Counted from the first letter of the stretch, positions 34,076-47,865 are shown. The stretch: 64,000 nucleotides of DNA from Embiotoca jacksoni (GCA_022577435.1 JAKOON010000003.1:5887001-5951000); one strand, 5' to 3'. Program-made: numbers and translations. Notes: a model not told the origin generated them from the letters alone.

Positions 34076-36579
34076 TAATGTAGCTATTAAACAATTAAAA
34101 AAATATAAGCAAATGACCAACAGATAGTGTGCTGTTTTCTAAAGAAAATTGTACCATATTACTATAAACATCAGCTCCTATCTTATCTTTTCTGTCATTA
34201 TTCTCTTGTGTCTTGCAGGGGAGCCACTCAGCCAACAAGGATGGATAAACCTACATGTATACAAAAGGCAAAAGGGCCTGTAAATGAACAGCGGAGGGGC
34301 TCGGGAGCAGGGGACGTGGTCATGTCTTTATTTTTGCGTAACAGGATTACCGAGCCCATGAAAAGCACACAAAGTGACACGATTAGGAGCAGTGTCAGTT
34401 TCACCTTACAGTTTGATGAGTTCCAACTTGTGCCTTCCAGGCGAGGAAGCTCAGCGGAGCTCTGCCCCAGAGCATAGATCGCCTGGGCCGACTGTGAACC
34501 CTTTAAGGTGTGGCTTTATGTGACACGAGGGCCTCTTCCACTCTTCCACCCCCTGCAGCACGCAGCTCATTGGGCATAAGAAATACAATTAAATTCAGCT
34601 AAAGCAAGACCACTGACTGCTCGACTGTAGCCTAATAGGCTTAAGGGGGGAAAATAAATCTAATTGCGTGTTATTGGTCTGAAGTTAATCCCCCATGGTT
34701 TGACACTAGAGTGAGTTTTGGTGGGTGCGTTGCTCTGCAGCAGCTCGAGATTGAGCAGCGTTTTCGGTAGTAACAAAGCCAAAGAGCTGCACTTGACTCC
34801 TGACAGGGGCTGAAAACCACTAAAACGCTTCTTAAGTGGCCGTAAGTCTTATCAAGTGCACACTCTTGTATGAAGAGAGCACCCCGTGAGAGTCCACACA
34901 CGAGTGAAATGATGATGTCAGGACCACAGTGCCAAGCGATATACGGTTTCAGTTTCTTGTGCATTTTCATTTGCGATGAGGGGATTATGAAAGCCTGGCA
35001 ACTTTCCATTGACTGCAGGCGTGGGAGGTAAGAGGCAGTGTTGGGAATTAATTGTTTCATTACACAGTTTTGAGACATATTAGATGGGATTAATATGCAA
35101 TTACTCTGTCTACCAGTGACACCTGAACGGATTTCTAAGAGCCACGTTAAACGAACCGAAGCAATAAAAAACACTTAACTTGCTGTTTGGATTCTGAAAT
35201 GGTTTCCAGTCCTGCGAACAGATTGTATTTTTCTGCAGCCCCACTATAATTGGAGCCTCACTTTTTCTCCTTTTGTACATATTATTAAGTTGTTAAAACT
35301 ATCAAGTCAGAGGTTGGACATATAACCGGATAGCCACACATTGCTAATCCCTTTTCTGTTATTTCAACGAGACAAGATTTGGCCTCTCAAGGTTTTTCTC
35401 TACGTGTACAACACCTTTCATCTGTGCATATGGTCGTGAACAGGCTGGTTCGAGACGGCTAAATAGCTCATGGTGTAAATAGGACCCAGACGATTGAGCT
35501 CCACACTGGATGGAAACAGTTTTCTATCTTATTTACTTTGGAACGAACAGGAAAACCACCTATTTACTCCCAAGCCCGTCGTCTTCTTTAGAAGATCTAA
35601 GTCTGCCTTTAATTTAGTAAGCACTTCAACAACTCACTTTTCACAATGAGTACTAATGGCTCTCTGTTGGACGGCAGCCCTGTGGCATGTGCGTTTCACA
35701 GCACAGCGACGGCCTCCTTTGCTGCAAGCAAACTGCAAACAGAGACGTCTGCTAACCTCAGATGACACTTGATTCGGCTCAGTGCAGCGAGGGCCTTTTC
35801 TTGTTGCACTCGGTGTTTATGCACCGCTGGTGGCCACTGAGACGCCCGACCAGGCCGAACGGTAACTCCCCGACGGCAGGTCGCCAAGACTGAGCGCTGG
35901 TTTGTGGTCACCTCCAGCATGGAGCTCAGCTTCAGCCTGTTGTGCAAAAACATGGAAACTATCCAATTAGAGGAGCTTCCAAAGGTTTTGTAATGGCTAA
36001 CGTACTTTAGATGTAATACAAAGGATGCTCATACATACAGATGTTTTTCTCTGCTTGCATCAGTTTCACCTATAAAAACGGGCTGCATCAGCATTCCAAG
36101 TGTAACAAGGTCATGTCCAAACCAAGTCTTTTGAAATGCTATTCGAAAGATTGTCCTGCATTTTCATATCATGGCGTCACGTTAGTGTTTTATGTTTAGT
36201 TTACATGTTATCACCCAACATGATACATATTATAACCTCGCATGTAAAATTATGCAGATACAGAAGCATTCAGTTAGAGATGGCAAAACATGTGATGAAG
36301 CTCCAACTCCCCTTTACAGAGGTGACATAGAGACATAGAGATGGAGCAAACATGTGGACTGACAGTTGGCGGTCAGTAATTAGTCAGTTAATCAGTTATG
36401 TTTGAAGGGAAAGAATCCTATTGAAAGTTATGTTTTAGTCTTTGATCATAGCCCAATCACCTGTCTTCTTATCTGGACTGTCCTACACACAAGGCCTCTG
36501 TTTAGTGTTCAGATAGCATCTTTTGTTAGCGGTGGGGCTTCTTCCTTTGTGTGGTCAAGCGTAGAGCAGATGAGTCTTG
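34076..36579. other. msx1 upstream gene desert, part 5
   Basis: No gene recognised. A GC-richer complex patch lies at 34220-34560, and another at 35690-35950. The minus-strand open stretch 35174-34671 (167 codons) has no recognisable features. Confidence 0.45.
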
Positions 36580-36592
36580 GAGAGAGAGAGAG

Positions 36593-36640
<48 letters not shown>
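36580..36640. repeat. (AG)n microsatellite
   Basis: AG dinucleotides over 61 bp with one C interruption (36595). Confidence 0.97.
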
Positions 36641-36642
<2 letters not shown>

Positions 36643-38376
36643 GCTGGACCTCCGTGGTGAACGCTCCAAACGTCAGCGAAACCCGAAGAGCGCATCAGGA
36701 TTTTCCCTAACACTGATAAAACCCAGATTTAGTGCCGCTCATAAAACACAAGGCAAATTGTGCACGCTCATAGCTATCTACTTCAAGACCTGGTAATAGG
36801 AACAGGGTCCACTAAATTTCCATCTCAAATAGCACTGCCAACTGAGGTGGAGTTTTTGACCCTTTCAGCTCTGTGGGTGGGTGGATGTTTTAATCTTTAT
36901 TATTCTTCCTAAAGAAAAGAAAGCAATATGGAGTTTTTTTTAAAATTAGTTTTTTAACATACGTTTATTTGAAGAAGAAAATGGTGTAAAAATGTCCTAT
37001 AATCTATTTGTTATAAATTATTGATCAGAATATAGTGCAAATGTTTACAGTAATCAGTATTTTAAATAATGCTACATAGGCTTTAATACATACACATACT
37101 TGAATACCACAATCTGCAAGCTAAGGAGTAATAAGTGTTGTCATTGGATTAGCTGGCTCATAAGTCTCCTTCCCGCTCTCATAGGTCTGGAAGAAAAGTC
37201 CTTTCACACGCAATTGAACCCAAAGTTCATATGCTTATGCATCACACCAATTATCTCAATATCCGGTGATACAGAACTTTTAAACTTGAGGAGTGTGGAT
37301 AACTCTAAATCCAAATTTACTAAAGAGGAACAGCATATCAGACAAGTGTCGGGTGCTTGTTGCATACAGAGCAAATGTTAATTGTAAATTGACAGGTTCA
37401 AATAAAGGAGCAATCATTTCAGTAATATAATAATAATATTGTAAGGATAGAATAAGGACATAATGCTTAGTCTCCTTATGTTTCTGTCTCGTTATGTGAA
37501 ATTAACTTCTGTCAGGATATCAATGTGTTGCAGTTTGTTTGGTTTGTTTTTTAACTTTTGAAAAATAATCTAATCTGCCGTTATATATATCTTTTTGCCC
37601 AACAACACATTTCTTATTATTTCTTATCTGTTGTGGTGCAGTCTTTTAAAACCATGATGCTTTAACCATATTCCAACAGTAGCTCAGCAGTGATGGTGTG
37701 GAGACCACAAAATCAGCCCATGGCTCATTAAAAGTTAAAGAAGACAAGACAGCTGCACTTCCCGTAATTCTAAATGAAACTTTGTAATTTTTCTTAACTC
37801 CAACTTTCACTATTTCACATTCACAGACAGATTTTCTCCTTAGTACCCAGTGTTTCTTTTCCCTCTCTGGCTCCCAGCTTCTTTCCCTCACCCTGTCTTG
37901 TTTCAAAAGAATAAGGGGAAACAAGAATATTATCACGAGTAGTCAAGCGAGTAACAGCAGCCACGTTTTTGGAACAATAATGGTTACAGTGCTTCGTCTT
38001 GACCCTTGAAAATGGCTCGCAGTTAAAAGGAAAGTGGAGGAGGAAGGAGGACAGTGCCAGTGGGGAGTTTTACATGTGTGTAAAACGAATATATCAGCTT
38101 ATATTTTAGTCGTTCGTCAGAGAAACAGGCCCGCAGAGACCGGGGGGGAGTACAAGAGTGAGTGAGAGAGAGCAGGAACCTCTTCTGGTATCTAAATGAT
38201 TACAATGAGTCCCTTTCAAGCCGTAGCGGCCATCGCTGTGACTTGATATGATTTTTATCAGATGCTGAAATGCTACATTACCAAGTGGGCAGTAAATTAT
38301 GTCTAAACCAATTACAGTGGGACCCTGTGCGGCCCAACAGCCACAGAGGGCCAAGTAGGAGGGAATGAGGCAGGAT
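36641..38376. other. msx1 upstream gene desert, part 6
   Basis: AT-rich with no recognised gene, transposon or clear regulatory patch. 37640-38040 has mixed composition only. Confidence 0.45.
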
Positions 38377-38428
38377 GGGGGGGGGGGGGGGGGGGGGGGG
38401 GTGATGAGGGGGGCGGGGGGGGGGGGGG
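38377..38428 (+). repeat. Poly-G tract, potential G-quadruplex
   Basis: A run of 25 G (38377-38401), then TGATGA, GGGGGG, C and a second run of about 13 G. The apparent 220-codon minus frame (38768-38106) is poly-proline from this tract plus a CA repeat. Confidence 0.95.
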
Positions 38429-38556
38429 TTGGCAGCAGGAATGAGAGAAGGATATGATAGGGTGGGTTTTTGGGGGGTGAGGGGCAGGGCTGGAGTTTGT
38501 CTTGATTAGTGGAGTCTGAGGGCGCATGAGAGTCTGGCGATAAGGCCGCTTTCAGG

Positions 38557-38579
38557 GTGTGTGTGTGTGTGTGTGTGTG
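38557..38579. repeat. (GT)n short microsatellite
   Basis: GT dinucleotides over 23 bp, followed by GCACGCGTGTGTG. Confidence 0.95.
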
Positions 38580-38599
38580 CACGCGTGTGTGTACAGAAG

Positions 38600-39763
38600 A
38601 AATGCACATAAACAAAGGTAAGCATGTGTGTTTGTGTCTTTGAATATGTGTGTTTGTATGTGTGGCAGATTCATTTGTGCATTTAAGGAAGGTGAGTCTG
38701 TCAGAGGTCAGAGAGGAGAGGCATGGGAAAGTATGTTTCAAAGCTTCCCCCAATAAATGAGAAAGCAATAAATTAGCCTCAGTTGCTTAATGCTTGTCGA
38801 ATGAAATTGTTCAGTTGGTTTGGTATATCTGGCTAGTGAATCAGTACATATTCCCTTTTTTTAATGTCAACAAAATTGATCTGAAATACTTCACTGACAA
38901 AAGATATTTTTACAGCATTATGATAAAAAGAGAATCTTTTACATAATAATGGAACATAATCAATCGTTACATCAGCCACAGTCGTATCTTTTAAACTCGG
39001 AACAAGTTGTTAAAATGTATTCCATACTATTTAAAAAATTTGTCAGCTAACACTAAATGCTAAAGCTAAACCCAAATCCTTTCACTTTCACTTTCTGAGT
39101 GAAATACGGACGTATCAACATGACAGGTCGTCCCAAAGGTTCAATGTTGTGACCAGATGTGTTAAATTAAGACGAGTTATCAATCGGGCAATTAAAGCAG
39201 CCGATTTAGGGATGTCACAGGTCTTTCAATATCGGTGTATTTGTTGTTCAATATAAAAAAAAGAACTCTACAGATCATATGGCAAGAAAATATTCTGTAT
39301 TTATGATGTCATATTTGTGAGTGTGCCTGTGAATTTATTTCGAATTATTACACTCCCAGTAAGGATCACTGTTGGCATTTTGTACAGTAAAGTTTATCCT
39401 TAAACGGCAAAATGTCCTTAAACCATTACACATTTTTGTCATAAGTTTTTGATAACCACATTTCAGTTAATATATTGATATTTGAACATTTATATTTCCT
39501 CTAGTTGGTATTGGTGTCTGTCCCAAAAATCCAGTATCATTCGGGCTCTTGTATTAAATCACCAATAGCACATAACTTAAAGCATGTGTTCTTGTGTTCC
39601 TCAAGAAGAAGGTCCTGGTTCCAACAAAAACATCCCAAAAAGGTTGCAATTCTCTCCTGATAAATTGAAATACATTATAGTTTATATTTTCTTCCAGAAT
39701 TCAAATGTCAGTTGGACTTTGAGTATTACAATTCTGCTGAACTGTGAGTGGAAAAGTCATTTG

Positions 39764-39768
<5 letters not shown>
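38600..39768. other. msx1 upstream gene desert, part 7
   Basis: AT-rich with no recognised gene or element. Confidence 0.45.

Positions 39769-39845
<77 letters not shown>
39769..39845. repeat. (TG)n microsatellite
   Basis: Uninterrupted TG dinucleotides over 77 bp. Open frames on both strands through it are artefacts. Confidence 0.98.
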
Positions 39846-39846
<1 letters not shown>

Positions 39847-42320
39847 TTATCCCGCCCATCTGCCCTAATTTGTTTATCCCCATCCTTTTCATAAACACCA
39901 TTAGAGGGCAAATAGGTGATCATAAAGTGGAATGACTCTCCCGCCCATTTACGCCAACAATTAAGATAAAGTGAAGCGATCCAGCCCAACTTCTTCAGTG
40001 GCCTCTTCCTCTGAGGACGAATAGAGCAACTCTCCCTCATTGCTTTTGTGCAGCTGACTCTGCAGAGTTGTGCAATGTGGCTTGATGATTTACTTATTCA
40101 CTGGGATTAGTTGTCATGCAGGGAGCTATTAAAATCTCCTTCAGGGGAAAGAAAAATGGCAACAATAATAGCAAAATCAACGGCAGTGTTTTTTTATGCA
40201 AGTGCAGAAGTAATGACGAGGAATAAATAAGCATCAGAAAGCTAAAAAAACAAACCCAGCCGCATCCACTTTAACGTGCACGTGGCTGATGTGATACTTC
40301 ATGGTTTTAGCCCTGTTTATAAATTTTCTATTTGGGCCCTTCATTTATTCCACTAAAATGCTATTGGCCTGTCATGTTTAATTCCGTGTTTTGTGTATGA
40401 TGAAATCCAGTTTGTAGTTGACCCTGTTACTGGCAGCGAGTACTAAATATGAACAGAAAATTGAATCAGTTTGTTGTATGAAACCACCTGAGATGTAATG
40501 GAGAGAAAACTCTCCCATCATGCAGCCAATATTTGCCTTTCTGCTATTTTTGTGTCCATTTTATTGTTTAAAAAAGGGGCTTCATAGAACTGAAATAAAA
40601 ATCCCCTTTCTCTAATGTTTATTCTGCCTTTTCCCATATCCGCTCCCGCTCTGTCTGTTGCCTCCCACCCCTATTCACCATATTCCCGGATGCGAGCGGC
40701 TTGGAGCCAGCGATAGACTGCAGATGAAAGGGGAGAAAGAAGGGGAAAGATGGTAATGAAGCAGAGGGAAGAGACAAGAGGTCCCCGCGGGGTCTCTGAC
40801 GCCTCGCGGGACTTGTTTTGCTGTCAGGCCACGCTGGCCCCCACGTCCACAGCTCCCTGTGGAGTAGATGTGTCGGAGGATGTTCTGGGTCAGCCATGGG
40901 AAGAGTGCATGTTTGACCAGATAATGTCTTTTTGCCAAATTACCGCTTATGTGTTTGATGTCGAGGAGAGTAACTAAAAAAGAGAACTGACTTGAGCGAA
41001 GGAGTAGAAACTGCTGAGACAGTCTGAAAGTGAGCTGCCCAAATGCATACGTGCATTGAAGTAACAGAGCGAACCGTTTCCATGACAGCAGGAGATTAAA
41101 AAGTTAATTGATTGAATGAACGATCCCCAGAATAATTCAACACATCCTCCAAAGTCCTCAGGCCTTTTTCACTGGTAAGCCGAAAGCTTCCGTGAGGGGC
41201 AGGCGGCACCACGCTACGTCATCTTGTGTGCAGTTCTGCTTTTGCTCAACAATTTACCACTTTAAAAGGCCCAATGGCCAATCTGCAGACAATCGTCCCC
41301 TGTAACACTATCTGGGCCCTGTTGATAAAATGCAGATGTGGCTCCTCTCAATGTGAATTTGTGACCCATTAAGTGGAGCCCCTCCTCTTTCCTCACCACT
41401 CCATCCCTCCTGTTGGCAGAGTCTCCAGACCGCCTTTTCACATGCATTCCCCGAAAGCAGGTATGTGGATAGTATCAGGCTAACGAGTCACAATGGTGAA
41501 TTTGTTCAACAAGGAATACCGCATTACTTAAATCCAAGTGTGGCTCTCCCTCTCTTTGAGATCTGCGGACTAGATTGGCACGGTCTCCCCAGCGTCTCGT
41601 TTAGGGACGAACAAAAGGTGAATTCAAGTGCTCCCTTTGAGGTTCACGAGACCTGACTCTAGTCTATTGATGTCAAGTCTCCCCTCAGTCTCCCAAAATG
41701 TCTCCATTGGTCAGCCGTCACTGCTGTGGCTCATACAACCTTTGTAACGGCCTGGTTGAACCCCAGTTATAGAACAATGAAAAAACCAACACAAAGAAAT
41801 CATATTGGTAGAATGACACAGATCCACATGTACAAACCAATGTAGCTTTTAAACAACTGAACATGTGCTAACTCTCCCACTATTACCTGCTTTATCATTT
41901 TGATCTTTTCATAACCACTAGTTTGTGCTTACCTGCACAGTTTGCAGTGTTTGTTGATTTTGGAAGAGGAAATAATTATAATTGCAGGTTAGTTTAGAGT
42001 CAACAGTTCAACAAGTTCTGCAAAGTTATATAATTGAGCCTTGAGCTGTTGCCATTATGTGGAGCTGAGAAATCAGTGTTGGAAAAACTTTAGACTGCAG
42101 TGACGTGCATTATATTATATTATTATATATGATGCAGTTGATGGGAGAGAACAGACAAAACAGAAAAGTACTAATTTATGTTTTAAGCCTGTAGTGAGTG
42201 CAGCAACTTTGATGGCTCATCTTCACTTTCAATTTAATTCAAAATCTGATCCCTTTCAATAACACAATAGTCGCTATAATTTGATAGTCAAGCCAAAACA
42301 AGTCCAAGATGTGATCTGGT
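39846..42320. other. msx1 upstream gene desert, part 8
   Basis: No gene recognised. 40640-40960 is a GC-richer patch. 41240-41420 (CCCAATGGCCAATCTGC, CCCTGTTGATAAAATG) is complex, non-repetitive sequence that could be regulatory. Confidence 0.45.
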
Positions 42321-42843
42321 TAGCCTGGCTCCATCCCCTTATTGCTCACAGCTTCAGTTGTCACTGTCTTCATCATCTGGAAACCCTGTTTTCAAGAAGG
42401 TTTGCTCAGTCACGCTGGAGGGTTGACCAATCAGCAATCAGTGGGCGTGACTCAGTGCGATGAGGTCAAGTCAAGCTAAATGCAGTTCCAACACTGGTGG
42501 CAGCGGTAGAGTGAGATGAAGCGATGCGAAAAGTTGTAGCATCACGAGAAAATTACAAGGAATTAAAGCACAAACAAAAATAGTGGCCAATGTTTGTTTT
42601 TTTTATAGTCTGCAGTGTGCATTTACCTAATTGGTGTTGCACTCTGCTCACATTGTGGGAGGGTCTCTGTTGTTTACTTCTTGGTGAGTTCTGGCGCTCA
42701 ACATACATCATGTGGTGATCAATGCCGATTGGTTAAAGGCTGCTCCAGTTATTTGGAAATTATATCAAGGTCTACACCTGTTAGCATGCAACGACTGGAA
42801 ACATCCCCAATGCAATGTTGCCAGATCTGGAAATACCAGGCTA
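42321..42843. mobile_element. Probable non-autonomous DNA transposon
   Basis: The block starts TAGCCTGG (42321) and ends CCAGGCTA (42843), an 8-bp inverted terminal match, about 0.5 kb apart. There is no transposase frame. Flanking duplications are not evident, so the superfamily (hAT-like suspected) is open. Confidence 0.45.
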
Positions 42844-44192
42844 GTTTCAGGTACCTATGAGACAATACAATAAGATCTAGGACGAATGGTTTGACTAAAT
42901 GATCCACAAGTAGGAAGGGTTATCAGACTCTGTACGTTGAGTTTACATCCAAAGTTGCCGCAGCTATGATGATTTTATCCTTCATGGCAGTGATCAGCAG
43001 ATAAACAGTAGAATTAATCTATTAATATTACAAAGTCAACTCACTGCTCATTTGATTGGTCATTGCATTGGATTCTACATCAAGTTGTTTCATTGCAGCA
43101 AATTTTGCGCCAGGTTGAACTTTTTTGCAGCATCATTGAAATGAATAAGGAGGAGTATGGCGCCACTGAACCACTGAGTGCAACACACTATCCCACTGTT
43201 TATCCATACACTGTGCGTAATTGCATTAATATAGAATTAGTTCTGTTACAGTGAGACCAGTAGCAAAAAGTCACATGCACACACTGGGTACAAACAGAAG
43301 TGCAGCTATCCTGTTTGAAATGCTCAAGTTTCTGTTCCTAAGTTGTAAATTATATTTTATGATTTCCATGTCATTCCTGTAAATTTTGTTTTGACCACCC
43401 TGACCACTTCTGATTTGAAAGCAGCCAAATAACAGTGTCTCAAACTGTTTATACTGACCTCATTGTTCAATTTGTAAAGATCCCCCCTCATCTGAGGCTT
43501 GGCCCAGTTCTGCCTCTGGCTATGCTTTTACATACTCTGTGATCTAGCTCATTGCACCACTTCACTGTGAATGGAGAGAGTTAAAGTCAAAGCCCATGGT
43601 AACAGAGGACGGCATTATGGATGAGCAGCTTGTGAAAAAGGCCCATTGAAAAAAAAGGCCTGTGACAGTTTAATTGGTCGAATTAGTCACGATATTCAAA
43701 TCGTCTCTGTTGACCAGCCAGTGACTAAAGTGTGTACTACTGCAAGCTGGGCCAACCACTAAACTTTGTCCAGTTTGCAAATGAGACACATTAGGCTTTC
43801 CCTTCCTGCCAGCAAAACCCCAGTCCAGTGGCACAGCACCTTTGCCAGTGCAGCTCCTTGAAAAAGTTTCATTGCTACTTTCTGGCTACATGGAAAAACA
43901 TTGAAAACTCCTTTATAATATCTGTCAGCTCCTCCAGTCTCCAACATAAACAGGTGTTCCACCCAAGGCAGTGTATTTACTTATGTCAAGGCTGTGCTTA
44001 CATATACAGACACTCAACACACTTTTAACATTCTCCTCAATGCTACAGTTGAGCGGCGTTTGGCATCAGTGTCCGCGGCAGCCTACACTGTCTCAAGAAG
44101 ACAAATTAAAGCCATCTAATTTGCCTGCTGAAACCCAGCTCTGTATCGCAGGTGTCAGGGCCCGGAGCAGGCGTTAACTCCCTCCAGATCCC

Positions 44193-44195
<3 letters not shown>
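42844..44195. other. msx1 upstream gene desert, part 9
   Basis: No gene, transposon or clear regulatory patch recognised. Confidence 0.45.

Positions 44196-44266
<71 letters not shown>
44196..44266. repeat. (AC)n microsatellite
   Basis: AC dinucleotides over 71 bp. Confidence 0.98.
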
Positions 44267-44269
<3 letters not shown>

Positions 44270-44559
44270 CAAGCTCACGCTAACATGTATGTACGACGGC
44301 TACAAAAAATATCTCAAGCTGTCACTTAAGTCCCCGTAGCATGGTTAACGCGGTTGTAAAACATACAGGCCTGCATGTGGCTCCGGCTTGTAATAACTGG
44401 TGATGACAGTAATATGAGTTTTGTGTGTGAGTGCAGATGGTGTGTGTGATTGTGAAAAATGGATGTTGGTGCAAAGAGAAAGTTTGGCTGAGATTGGTTA
44501 AATATTTTGGGAAATACTTTTAGTCTTTTGTCCAAAATCGACATAAGAAGATCAATATC

Positions 44560-45140
44560 AGTTTGATGTATGTTCAATGTCGTTTTGATGTCACCCATTC
44601 ATTTGTGAACTGTTGTTTTGAAGAATTACGTCTGGCCTTTTTAACCAGAAGAGACCATATTTGGACAAAATGGGGGGGAGCGAGCCGTGACTCGAACCCG
44701 AGGACACTACGCCCGTCCACCTACATGAGGGACATGAGTGTACCACAGACATGTCAATGATACCCGACACGCTCTCAAACATACTGCTTTTTGAGGCCTA
44801 ATATCTCATTAATTATGGAATCATTTTCAAAAGAACCACCAGAACACTGATCAGAAGGACTGAATTTAACAAATGACACCATAATGACTTGTGGAAAAAC
44901 TTTATTGACTTTTTACTTCATGAGAGAAGTTGACAGTTTTTAAATGGGAGACAATGGTGCCCAGGGCTTTTTGGAGCCAGCCCCTAGTGGCCCTGAGTGG
45001 TATTGCACTTTAAAGCACTTTCACATTGGCTTCTCTTTTCAGATGTGGAATCTAAATACATTTTTATATGCCGTTTATAGTTCGGTAGTTAGCTTAGCAT
45101 AGCTAAAAGATTAAAATCAGGGCCCAACTGTTAGCCTGCC
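44560..45140 (-). repeat. Dispersed repeat with tRNA-like B-box, SINE-like in part
   Basis: The minus strand carries GGTTCGAGTC (44698-44689), a good RNA polymerase III B-box, inside GGGTTCGAGTCACGGCTCGC. To the right, phrases such as TGGAGCCAGCCCCTAGTGGC and CACATTGGCTTCTCTTTTCAG (near 44970-45050) are familiar from abundant fish repeats. I could not find a convincing A-box or the ends, so one or two elements may be merged here. Confidence 0.5.
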
Positions 45141-45987
45141 TCAAAAGTACATCTGCCAACGCCACTAATTCTCAGTAATGAACACATTCTGTCCACTTAA
45201 GTATAATGACAGTGACTGACAAATTGTTTCACTTTATACAATAACTTAGCATGACAAAAGGGCTGTTTTCAACTCCATCTGCTGACAGAGGAAAGTTCGT
45301 ATAAGCTTGACTTTACTCGAGTTTAAAACTTGTTTGTTTGAGTGTGTCTTGTTGTTTTTTGCATATTATTTTGAAGTTTTAAGTATAAGTAGATGTAACA
45401 CCTGAGCTTCAGCCAAAGATGCTGCATAAAATGACCTCGTGCTTGTCCAGACATCACACCAGCACGAATGTCATGTTCTCCTTTTTTGTTTTATATGATG
45501 TAGAAACAACATGATAGACTGTGTAAATAAGTCTGCGGAGTTGTTTTAGTTGGAAAAAGCACAGCTAGCTTCTTCCTGCTGCTTCCACTCTGAGAAAAGC
45601 TAACAGAGCCTTGGTCTCAGCTACATCCTTAAAACACACACTAGACTGATATCAATGTTCTCATCATACTCTCGGAAACCAAAGAAGCCCATTTTGCAAC
45701 ATGTCAAACTTCTAAAGACAGAGAATAAAAAAAAGAAAGAAAAAAGAAGTGGATTGAGCACAGAGGGAGAAGGAGAGGATGAGACGGAGGAGAAGGGGAG
45801 GGAAGTGATATTGCATATCGAAATGCCTAAAGTAATAATCCTTATGAGACACAAAGGCGTGCACTCCCCAGTGTTCGTATGTGTGATAATGTGGCTTGGC
45901 CTTCAGCCACTTCCAACAGTTAAAGAAAGCACTCGAGAAGAGAACAGAGGCTGTCCCCTCCACTTACACCCCCCCCCCCCCCTCCCA

Positions 45988-45992
<5 letters not shown>
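45141..45992. other. msx1 upstream gene desert, part 10
   Basis: No gene recognised. The plus frame 45655-46089 runs into the CA repeat and is not supported. A C-run lies at about 45969-45982. Confidence 0.45.

Positions 45993-46063
<71 letters not shown>
45993..46063. repeat. (CA)n microsatellite
   Basis: CA dinucleotides over about 70 bp directly after a C-run. Confidence 0.98.
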
Positions 46064-46065
<2 letters not shown>

Positions 46066-46079
46066 CCCTCTCCGAGTCC

Positions 46080-46320
46080 CTCTATATAAATGCTTGGCAG
46101 TTTTACGCATGGCTGGGAGCAATTTCCCACAATGTGTAAATTAGTCAATCTCCCAAGTCAGTAAAGTGGCCTTTGATGGGGAGGACATTAATGAAGTGTA
46201 CCATTAGGCCTCACATTTGTATTCTTAGGGGCTCTCCAAGCTTTTGATGTCGCGGGGCCCCATGGCTGATTATCCACATGCCAGCACTGCATGCCTCTGT
46301 TACTTAGACGGGATGGAGGG
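46080..46320. promoter_or_regulatory. Candidate conserved noncoding element
   Basis: Complex sequence with GTAAATTAGTCAATCTCC, GGACATTAATGAAGTG and CCATTAGGCC, free of repeats, next to a microsatellite. It reads like a developmental enhancer; conservation is untested. Confidence 0.3.
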
Positions 46321-47862
46321 AGGGAGGGAGGGAAAGAGGGAGAAAGCAATGATGCTGGACATTTAATGCTCCCTGCCTTCTCTCGCTGCCCTGCTGTACT
46401 GTCCGCGCTGTCCTGCTGGCCGTTTGAATTTGGCAAGAGAAATAAAGAGAACGAGGGAAGGAGCGGAGAGAGGGCGAGCGGTCCAAAAAGTTGCCGTCTA
46501 GGAGCTGGATTTCTCCCTGACACTTCAAAGCGCTGTCTGGAGTAAATTGCTGTGGACTGCTTCATTCAGGGTAAAAGGGCTTTCCCTTCGCAGATGACAG
46601 TTGCATGGTGACAAAGTTCAATTGGCAGTGGTAGGACTGGAGAAGTGGGGAGGGGGGCAGATCAAAGCGGGACCATTGTAATGGTTTTGTTCCGTGGAAA
46701 ATCGCTTTTTGTCCCTGGCCTTTTCAAGCCAACTCCTGGCTCCAGTCAGAGTAAATGGGATTTTTAACTCCCTTGTGTGGGTGGAAGGGTGAGGGGAGGT
46801 GGAGGGGGAGAGGGAGGGGAGATTCTTAGCCTCGGGGTAAGGAACTCACCCCCCCCCTCCACGCAGCCCCCCTCCCTCTGACAATGCAAGGCCAACTGTG
46901 TTGATGTTATTGGGCCTTTCATCTGAACTCGGCATCATAATCTTCACAGAGAAAGTTTAGCAGAGCAGTTGTGCAATTACATTTATTGTAATTACCAGAA
47001 CGTGACGTGGCAATGACTTATGTCCTGAAAATGTTCTTTATTGTGCTCTCAAGTAGACACACACACAAATCCTCTCTTTATATCTTTCTTTCTGCCCTCT
47101 TTGTTTCACTCTCAGTCTCAGCTCCACACGTGATCCCTCATTTAGGAACTTCAGGCGGTTGATCGCAGCCAGTTATGGACGAATAATCATCTTCTCTCAC
47201 CAGTTCTTTCATCTGTACTGTGTTGAAGCAGGAGATGAGAAGTTGAGGCCCAATTGTCTGCTTGAGTCAGCAAGAAATAGTAGCTGTGATGCGGGAAATA
47301 GGGTTTATTTTGATATGGTATATTTATGTCCATGTTGTGTCAGTGAGTAAACTGATCTCTGCAAAGACTTGACAAAAAAAATATACACAAAATCTTACAC
47401 TGATGTTGTTCTTTTGGGACATACATTATATTACTGTTTTAATATTTCCTTTCTAGTTTAATTTGGTCAGATATTTCTGTGTTTTCTGTATATTCATTGC
47501 ATTTTATTAAAAAAAAAAAGACACTTCCATACAGTATTAGCATTTTGTTTGGGCTGTTTGACCACACATGATGCAAAACACAAATTAATAAACCACGGCA
47601 AGCATCAAACATTTTGTTGCTGTCACTATTTGAGGTGAAATTAACAAATAAAGAAAGAAAAACTATCCTTGCTCTCCCAAAAAAGCTAAACTTACTTACT
47701 CCTTTCAGCAAAATTCTAAATTATATTGACATCTTCATCTTCTGCCCTGCTGATGAGTGAACCACACTCCCTAAATTAGAACAATGCAGTTCCAGCATCA
47801 AATCTTCATATTCTATTATGCTACATTAGTCAAACTAAGGTTCTGATTGACTCTAAAATATA

Positions 47863-47865
<3 letters not shown>
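46321..47865. other. msx1 upstream gene desert, part 11
   Basis: No gene recognised. G-rich and C-rich low-complexity stretches occur at 46780-46880. Confidence 0.45.

Noticed and set aside
34671..35174. 167-codon minus-strand frame
   Set aside because: No conserved motif, no codon bias and no good splice sites; more likely noncoding complex sequence.
38106..38768. 220-codon minus-strand frame
   Set aside because: Its length comes from poly-G and GT repeats translated as proline and His-Thr runs.
45655..46089. 144-codon plus frame
   Set aside because: Lysine/glutamate-rich start and a CA-repeat end; no splice support or motifs.
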